Assembly (NCBI GenBank): GCA_919901705.1
Contig: CAKKPR010000005.1
Span: forward strand, 1 to 5,743
Length of the DNA stretch: 5,743 nt
Reading direction: 5' to 3'
Source: Thermodesulfovibrionales bacterium
GTDB taxonomy: Bacteria > Nitrospirota > Thermodesulfovibrionia > Thermodesulfovibrionales > UBA1546
Shown: positions 1 to 4,305 of the stretch, piece by piece
Numbering within the stretch: position 1 is the stretch's first letter
Layout of the letters: each line of letters starts with the position of its first letter
Position numbers and translations under genes: made by a program
The notes under the pieces: generated by a model
What the model saw: the letters and a program-made list of their open reading frames with translations, nothing else
What the model was told of the DNA's origin: nothing
Databases searched by the model: none

Positions 1-114
1 GGACATGTTGTAAGTCAAAAAGAGCTTAAAGAAGCCATTCAGAAATTTTCAAAAATCTCAGACGAATCTACCCTCCGCCTTGCCCTCAAGGTAATCAGAG
101 CTGTAAGCAGATAA
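1..114 (+). CDS. 3' end of an unidentified gene (partial)
   Basis: Frame 1 is open from the first base to a TAA at 112-114, giving the last 37 residues of a protein whose start lies outside the window. The tail is polar and probably helical, with alternating charged and hydrophobic residues (QKELKEAIQKFSKI, then LRLALKVIRAVSR). It has no Cys or His motif and no membrane segment. Codon use resembles the other genes here. I do not recognise the family: a short helical C-terminus is not diagnostic. No clear terminator follows the stop, and the next gene begins 65 bp later behind its own possible promoter. Confidence 0.6.
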   Translation, partial: GHVVSQKELKEAIQKFSKISDESTLRLALKVIRAVSR

Positions 115-144
115 TTTTCTTCACCCCAATCTTTCCACTGTCTG

Positions 145-153
145 TGATAAAAT
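145..153 (+). promoter_or_regulatory. possible extended -10 promoter for the toxin-antitoxin pair
   Basis: TGATAAAAT combines a TG element (145-146) with a TAAAAT hexamer (148-153), a 5/6 match to TATAAT. It lies 26 bp before the antitoxin ATG. No good -35 hexamer sits at 16-18 bp spacing (125-130 reads CCCAAT), so this would have to act as an extended -10 promoter. It is the only convincing candidate in the 115-179 gap. The call is by eye only. Confidence 0.35.
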
Positions 154-168
154 AGACTTACTTGCAAA

Positions 169-174
169 AGGAGG
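169..174 (+). promoter_or_regulatory. ribosome binding site that fixes the antitoxin start
   Basis: AGGAGG at 169-174 is a near-perfect Shine-Dalgarno sequence 5 nt before the ATG at 180. An in-frame TTG at 162 would lie upstream of this site and would make the site part of the coding sequence, so the ATG at 180 is the better start. Confidence 0.8.
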
Positions 175-179
175 TTCTT

Positions 180-419
180 ATGCCTAAAACAGTAGAGGCT
201 ATTTATGAAAATGGCGTATTTAAGCCAGTAAAAAAAATTAGGCTTGGCGAACATCAACGGGTTGAGCTAAATATCTTCACAAAAAGAGAAATAGATGAAT
301 TAACCAAAACAGCACTGAGCATTATAGGAATCGGTAAAAGCGCGTTCAAAGACACAGCTCAAAAACATGACGAATATCTCTACGGTAAAAAACGTCACCT
401 CTTGAAAAAATCCCGATGA
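180..419 (+). CDS. antitoxin, DUF104/AF2212-like, of a PIN toxin-antitoxin pair
   Basis: This 79-residue protein opens with the signature of the small AF2212/DUF104-like antitoxins: a short beta-rich N-terminus reading TVEAIYENGVFKPVKKIRL (residues 4-22), followed by a hydrophobic strand (RVELNIF, 27-33). The second half has a helical stretch (about 36-50) and an HDEYLYG motif (63-69), which from memory is common just before the end of antitoxins paired with PIN toxins. The basic tail (KKRHLLKKSR) probably contributes to toxin binding or neutralisation. The expected role is to bind and inactivate the PIN ribonuclease encoded immediately downstream. Antitoxins of this type often repress their own operon, but I see no typical DNA-binding fold or obvious operator palindrome here. 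The start was chosen for the AGGAGG at 169-174. The stop overlaps the toxin start as ATGA, typical of co-translated TA pairs. Confidence 0.82.
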   Translation: MPKTVEAIYENGVFKPVKKIRLGEHQRVELNIFTKREIDELTKTALSIIGIGKSAFKDTAQKHDEYLYGKKRHLLKKSR

Positions 420-820
420 CAGTATTTATTGATACCAGTGCATGGATTGCAATTGCAGACAGCAACGATCAGTATTCAAGCGAGGCTGGCCAACTATATA
501 CAGACCTTATACTTAGAAGAGAACCACTAGTGACCTCTGATTTCGTACTCGTAGAAACATACAACCTCCTTCTGAAAACTACTGGTAACAAGGCTTCGAT
601 TAACTTCTCAAACAAATTAAAGGCGATCCCTTTTTTGAGAGTTGTGTCTATAACTCAACATGATTGGGATCGGGCATGGAGAATAATCGAAAAATATAAC
701 GATAAAGACTTCTCATTTACCGACTGCACAAGTTTTGCCTTAATGGAAAGATTAAAGATTAGGAGCGCTTTTACTTTTGACGCCCACTTCATACAGTATG
801 GGTTCATTAAAATCCTATAG
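416..820 (+). CDS. PIN-domain ribonuclease toxin (VapC-like)
   Basis: This 134-residue protein is a single PIN domain of normal length. The acidic catalytic set is visible: D6 in FIDTSAW, E47 in TSDFVLVETYNLL, D98 and D103 in KDFSFTDCTSFA, and D122 in FTFDAHF. Together these would hold the Mg2+/Mn2+ ions for endoribonuclease activity, and nothing essential appears missing, so the toxin looks intact. In the wider family, free VapC-type toxins cut tRNA or rRNA and stop growth; the target here cannot be told. There is no clear Shine-Dalgarno before the ATG at 416, and translation probably depends on coupling to the antitoxin through the 4-bp ATGA overlap. Some PIN proteins of this subgroup are annotated simply as 'type II toxin-antitoxin system VapC family toxin', and I cannot assign a finer subfamily. 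Confidence 0.88.
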   Translation: MTVFIDTSAWIAIADSNDQYSSEAGQLYTDLILRREPLVTSDFVLVETYNLLLKTTGNKASINFSNKLKAIPFLRVVSITQHDWDRAWRIIEKYNDKDFSFTDCTSFALMERLKIRSAFTFDAHFIQYGFIKIL

Positions 821-844
821 ATATATAGCACCTGGGAATATCGT

Positions 845-1315
845 ATGCCTATTAATAAAACTCCTATAACCTGTGACTGGAGAACAGGACAAGCCCCGAA
901 AGTCAGAAAACTATCAGTACAAAACAAAAGCAAACTCTACGAACATAAGGGCAGCTTTAAATGGCAGGGGATAAAAACAGAAAGGTACAAATCAATCAAA
1001 GAAGGATGGGCTGATATTGTACGGCAGACATTAATCGGGAATCACGGAGAAGCAACAAAGTTTCACTTAAGATATTTCGAGATAGCTCCGGGCGGATGCA
1101 GCAGTCTCGAAAAACACAGGCACGAACATGTTGTAGTATGCGTGAGAGGGAAAGGAAAAGTCTTAACAGGCAAAAAAATTCATACCATGGCCTTCATGGA
1201 CACGATCTATATTGCCCCTGATACGCCGCATCAATTGAAAAATCCTTTTAAAGGGCCTTTCGGATTTTTCTGCATAGTTAATGCAAATAGGGATAAGCCC
1301 AGCCTGCTTACCTGA
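845..1315 (+). CDS. small single-domain cupin protein, substrate unknown
   Basis: This 156-residue protein has about 60 N-terminal residues of unclear fold, including GSFKWQGI (36-43), followed by one cupin beta-barrel. Cupin motif 1 is seen as APGGCSSLEKHRHEHVVVCVRG (81-102), with H91, H93 and H95. Motif 2 is IAPDTPHQLKNP (123-134), with H129. These histidines probably bind one divalent metal. The Glu usual in motif 1 is replaced by Val (V97/V98), so the ligand set is not canonical. No signal peptide or membrane helix is seen, so it is predicted cytoplasmic. Such proteins range from dioxygenases and isomerases to sensory or storage domains, and the sequence does not decide between them. A weak GGGA at 834-837 lies 7 nt before the ATG. 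The gap to the toxin gene is only 24 bp with no terminator, so read-through from the TA promoter is likely. Confidence 0.78.
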   Translation: MPINKTPITCDWRTGQAPKVRKLSVQNKSKLYEHKGSFKWQGIKTERYKSIKEGWADIVRQTLIGNHGEATKFHLRYFEIAPGGCSSLEKHRHEHVVVCVRGKGKVLTGKKIHTMAFMDTIYIAPDTPHQLKNPFKGPFGFFCIVNANRDKPSLLT

Positions 1316-1326
1316 TGACCACCGAA

Positions 1327-1456
1327 AAATAGACATAGAAAATTGTCATCGCGAGTGAAACGAAGCAATCTAGCCTTTTGCGATGAGATTGCCACGAACC
1401 CTTTGGGTTCTCGCAATGACAGATAAATCAAGGCATTAGCGTTTCTATGTCTATTT
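1327..1456 (+). repeat. 130-bp palindromic repeat element with 15-bp terminal inverted repeats
   Basis: The outer arms AAATAGACATAGAAA (1327-1341) and TTTCTATGTCTATTT (1442-1456) are perfect inverted copies. Nested inside are TGTCATCGCGAG (1344-1355) against CTCGCAATGACA (1410-1421) with one mismatch, GCAATCT (1365-1371) against AGATTGC (1386-1392), and a separate short palindrome GAACCC-TTT-GGGTTC (1396-1410). The inner TGTCATTGCGAG...GCAATCT pattern resembles, from memory, a dispersed palindrome family found in many bacterial genomes. There is no coding capacity, so at most this is a non-autonomous (MITE- or REP-like) element. Sitting just after the cupin stop, its folded RNA could also act as a 3' end stabiliser or weak terminator. 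The rest of the 1316-1548 gap holds only the resB promoter and ribosome binding site. Confidence 0.75.
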
Positions 1457-1477
1457 CCCCCATGACCCAAAAAGCTC

Positions 1478-1506
1478 TTGCTTGTTTCAGCTAAAAACTT
1501 TATGAT
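1478..1506 (+). promoter_or_regulatory. possible sigma-70-type promoter for resB-ccsB
   Basis: TATGAT at 1501-1506 is a 5/6 match to the -10 consensus, and a weak -35-like TTGCTT (1478-1483, only TTG matching) lies exactly 17 bp upstream. Transcription would start near 1513, leaving a leader of about 36 nt before the GTG of resB. The position directly downstream of the palindromic repeat suggests the resB-ccsB unit is transcribed separately from the cupin gene. I did not find a clear operator palindrome over it. Confidence 0.4.
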
Positions 1507-1532
1507 AAAAGACAATAATTTATCCGGCTCAC

Positions 1533-1539
1533 AGAGGAG
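1533..1539 (+). promoter_or_regulatory. ribosome binding site supporting the GTG start of resB
   Basis: AGAGGAG at 1533-1539 is followed 9 nt later by GTG at 1549. No ATG lies nearby in this frame, and the N-terminus obtained from the GTG (a short polar segment, then the first membrane helix) fits ResB proteins. Confidence 0.65.
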
Positions 1540-1548
1540 AATAGTATA

Positions 1549-3111
1549 GTGGAAGAGAATAAAAACCAAACAATCATAGATAAAGTCTGGAATTTCTTTG
1601 CATCCATAACACTTGCCGTTGTACTTTTTGCGTCCATTGCACTCACGTCAATCGTAGGTACAATCGTAGAGCAGAATGTAGCGCCTGAAAAAAATCTTAA
1701 GCTCCTGGCTAAATTCTTCGGCGCCTCCAATGCTCCGGCATTTTATAAAATATTTGACAGCCTGGGTTTCATGGATATGTACCATTCATGGTGGTTCATC
1801 GGACTCCTGCTCTTTTTTGCGGCAAACCTGATAATCTGTTCACTTGACAGGCTGCCGAGGATATGGAAACTCGTAAAAGAGCCTATTAAGCCTCTGACTG
1901 AAGAACAGTTCAAAAATCTCGGGAAAAAAGAGCTCCTCCTTAAGGGGAAACCTGACAAAGTAAAAGAGACAGTTGGAACTGCCATAAAACATGCAGGCTT
2001 TAAATTCCTCGAGGCAAAAGAGGCAACCGGTCATCAGCTTTATTCGGAAAAGGGCAATTACACACGCCTTGGCGTTTATATAACACACCTGAGCATTCTT
2101 CTGATACTCGCAGGCGCAATTATCGGCATAATTTTTGGTTTCAAGGGATATCTGAATCTTCCCGAGGGCAAAACTTATTCTGTGGCATTCGCGCCGAGCG
2201 GTTTTTTAAGCAGGGAAGAAGAATCAGAGATGGAAGCCATAATAGAAAAATTACAGACAACAGAGGGAAATGCTCCGGAGGCAGCCAGGCAGTTTGGAGT
2301 AGACGAGAAAACATTAAGAACAAAGATGAAGAGATACGGGGTCTGGCCTCTCGGCTTCAGCATCAGGTGCGATAATTTCCTGGTGGACTTCTATAAAGGC
2401 TCCAATATGCCGAAAGAATACAAGAGTTGGCTGACAATAATAAAAGACAACAAAGAGGTGTTTAAGAAAAGCATAGTGGTTAACGACCCGCTAACCTATA
2501 ATGATGTTACTTTTTACCAGTCGAGTTTTGGCATGGTCCCAAATGCCCATGGTGAATTTATCATGAAAATAACGCCGAAATCAGGCGTCCCCGAAACCAG
2601 GCAGATGCACCGTGATGATAAATTTATTATCCCCGGCACTGACTTACAAGGGATATTAAAAGATTTCAGCCCTGCCCTTTCATTTGACGCTAATAACAGG
2701 CCGTTTACCTTCGCAGAGCAGATGAATAATCCTGCCGTATTCCTGGAGTTTTCAGAAAAAGGAAAAGCAAAATATTCAGGCTGGATAATGAAAAGATATC
2801 CTCAGACATGGGGCCTTCCCGACGGGCACACAGTAGAGTTCGTAGACTACTGGGGTGTTGAATATACAGGCCTGCAGGTGAGAAAAGACCCGGGAGTATG
2901 GATTGTTTATCTCGGCTGTATAGTCATGGCTATCGGCCTTTATATTACCTTTTTTATGAGTCATAAAAAAATATGGGTCAGACTTCTCGAAGAAAAAAAC
3001 AACACGCGTATTATTGTTGCCCTTACAGCAAATAAAAACAGGCCGGCGCTCGAAACAAAGGCCGATAAAATGATGGCCCTTCTGAGCAAATCAGATGGAG
3101 GAGGAAAATAA
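1549..3111 (+). CDS. resB: ResB/Ccs1 cytochrome c biogenesis protein
   Basis: This 520-residue protein is ResB (Ccs1) of the System II cytochrome c maturation pathway, which with CcsB carries haem across the membrane and attaches it to CxxCH motifs of apocytochromes. Four membrane helices are visible at about 17-38, 82-98, 174-197 and 449-470, with the family's large extracytoplasmic domain between the third and fourth. H180 at the start of helix 3 (YITHLSILLI) matches a His I recall as conserved in the family. The family pattern PLGFSIRCDNFLVDFY (267-282) is present, followed by VNDPLTYNDVTFYQSSFG (311-328). Oddly, residues 213-266 form an acidic helical stretch followed by a segment that reads like a Fis-type helix-turn-helix (see findings). 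The basic C-terminal tail (471-520) should be cytoplasmic. GTG start; the stop overlaps the ccsB ATG by one base. Overall length is normal for the family. Confidence 0.93.
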   Translation: MEENKNQTIIDKVWNFFASITLAVVLFASIALTSIVGTIVEQNVAPEKNLKLLAKFFGASNAPAFYKIFDSLGFMDMYHSWWFIGLLLFFAANLIICSLDRLPRIWKLVKEPIKPLTEEQFKNLGKKELLLKGKPDKVKETVGTAIKHAGFKFLEAKEATGHQLYSEKGNYTRLGVYITHLSILLILAGAIIGIIFGFKGYLNLPEGKTYSVAFAPSGFLSREEESEMEAIIEKLQTTEGNAPEAARQFGVDEKTLRTKMKRYGVWPLGFSIRCDNFLVDFYKGSNMPKEYKSWLTIIKDNKEVFKKSIVVNDPLTYNDVTFYQSSFGMVPNAHGEFIMKITPKSGVPETRQMHRDDKFIIPGTDLQGILKDFSPALSFDANNRPFTFAEQMNNPAVFLEFSEKGKAKYSGWIMKRYPQTWGLPDGHTVEFVDYWGVEYTGLQVRKDPGVWIVYLGCIVMAIGLYITFFMSHKKIWVRLLEEKNNTRIIVALTANKNRPALETKADKMMALLSKSDGGGK

Positions 3112-4226
3112 TGGACAGTTCTACATTCTTTGGCATATCCACATTGGCTTATATTATTGCAATGATTATCTACATGGCATATCTTGCTTTCAGGGCATCT
3201 CAGTTAGGCGTGGCGGCAACTGTAGTTACGGTTGCAGGATTTGTTTCACAAACCCTTGCAATCATATCAAGGTGGGCAGAATCATACACCCAATGGGTGA
3301 TGTTTAATCCTGAGAGCTCTTTTGGATTATCTATTTTAAGAAGCGCTCCTTTGAGAAATCTCTTTGAGTCGCTTATATTCTTTGTCTGGTGCCTTATATT
3401 AGGATATTTGATAATAGAATTCAAATATAAGAATAGGTCTTTTGGTGCATTCGTAACACCGATAGCAGGCCTTGCGCTTGCATTTATAGATATCTCCGGC
3501 ATGTCAAAGGAGATAGAGCCATTGGTTCCGGCGCTTCAGTCCAATTGGCTGCTGGTGCATGTCGTGATGAGCTTTATAGCATATGCAACATTCGCCATTT
3601 CATTCAGCACAGGTTTGATGTATCTAATATTAAAAACAGAGGGCAGAAAAGAATCTTCGTACATATTCTGGACAGTCACGTCAGGCATCTTCATTGTAGT
3701 TCTTTTCGCAATGGGACTTGATTATCTAACCTTCAGGCTCGCCATTAAAAACCCTGAGGTATTGATAAAGAGCTATCTCTTTAAGGCATCATTCCTGAAT
3801 GAATCCGTGGCGATTTCAATCCTCAGCCTGCTCATAGCGCTGACTTTCATATTCCTGGTCTGGAGATACGGGCACATACTCAAAAAAATTGTAGGGTCCT
3901 TCTCGATATCTGCAGAGACACTGGAGGAAATTACTTATAAAAGTATCGCAATAGGTTTCCCCATTTTCACCCTTGGCGGACTTATCTTTGGCGCAATTTG
4001 GGCAGACCAGGCATGGGGTGTTTACTGGAGCTGGGACCCGAAAGAGACATGGTCGCTCATCACATGGTTTGTATACGCCTTCTTTCTGCACAGCCGTCTG
4101 CTCAGAGGATGGAGAGGCAAAAAAGTCGCAACCGTTGCAGTAATAGGCTTTATAGCCGTAATATTTACCTACCTTGGAGTTAATTTGCTTCTCTCAGGAC
4201 TTCATGCTTACGGGAGTCTTGAATAA
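3111..4226 (+). CDS. ccsB: CcsB (ResC/CcsA-type) haem-handling cytochrome c biogenesis protein
   Basis: This 371-residue polytopic membrane protein is the WWD-domain partner of ResB. The WWD signature is WADQAWGVYWSWDPKETW (297-314). The conserved histidines expected to ligate haem are H150 (LLVHVVMSFIAYATF) and H365 (GLHAYGS), and H327 sits in LHSRLLRGWRG. I count about ten hydrophobic segments: 7-27, 33-52, 85-102, 111-128, 146-174, 187-207, 232-251, 276-296, 313-327 and 338-361. Residues 183-268 contain two of these (187-207 and 232-251) at a point where many CcsB proteins have only a short loop before the GFP...G..WA stretch. A strong GGAGGAGG (3097-3104) inside the end of resB lies 6 nt before the ATG, and the one-base TAATG overlap implies coupled translation and a fixed ResB:CcsB ratio. 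Tandem stops TAATAA close the gene. Confidence 0.93.
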   Translation: MDSSTFFGISTLAYIIAMIIYMAYLAFRASQLGVAATVVTVAGFVSQTLAIISRWAESYTQWVMFNPESSFGLSILRSAPLRNLFESLIFFVWCLILGYLIIEFKYKNRSFGAFVTPIAGLALAFIDISGMSKEIEPLVPALQSNWLLVHVVMSFIAYATFAISFSTGLMYLILKTEGRKESSYIFWTVTSGIFIVVLFAMGLDYLTFRLAIKNPEVLIKSYLFKASFLNESVAISILSLLIALTFIFLVWRYGHILKKIVGSFSISAETLEEITYKSIAIGFPIFTLGGLIFGAIWADQAWGVYWSWDPKETWSLITWFVYAFFLHSRLLRGWRGKKVATVAVIGFIAVIFTYLGVNLLLSGLHAYGSLE

Positions 4227-4235
4227 TAAAGAAAG

Positions 4236-4302
4236 AGGTCCAGGTCAGGGCTAAGGTTGAAAATTTTCTCAACCTTAGCCTCAGCCTCAACCTGAATTTT
4301 TT
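4236..4302 (+). terminator. hairpin terminator or attenuator after ccsB, made of inverted hexamers
   Basis: GGCTAAGGTTGA (4249-4260) pairs perfectly with TCAACCTTAGCC (4269-4280) around an 8-nt AAATTTTC loop. In the same register the stem can continue outward, imperfectly, to 4236/4293. Six T residues follow at 4297-4302, the classic layout of an intrinsic terminator for resB-ccsB. The T tract ends only 3 nt before the kinase ATG, so any transcript reading into the kinase from upstream must pass this hairpin. It may therefore act as an attenuator. Each arm is built of six-base units, GGYYRA-like on the left and TYARCC on the right. Confidence 0.75.
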
Positions 4303-4305
4303 GGA

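Noticed and set aside
162..179. TTG at 162 as the antitoxin start
   Set aside because: It would place the strong AGGAGG inside the gene and adds six residues not expected for the family; the ATG at 180 is ideally spaced.
1315..1467. ATGACC at 1315-1320 and 1462-1467 as a target-site duplication of the palindromic element
   Set aside because: The copies are not adjacent to the terminal repeats (6 and 5 bp away) and six bases can recur by chance; the left copy overlaps the cupin stop.
3095..3307. Short + strand open frame across the resB-ccsB junction
   Set aside because: It is out of frame with ccsB, whose start, ribosome binding site and protein features are all strong.
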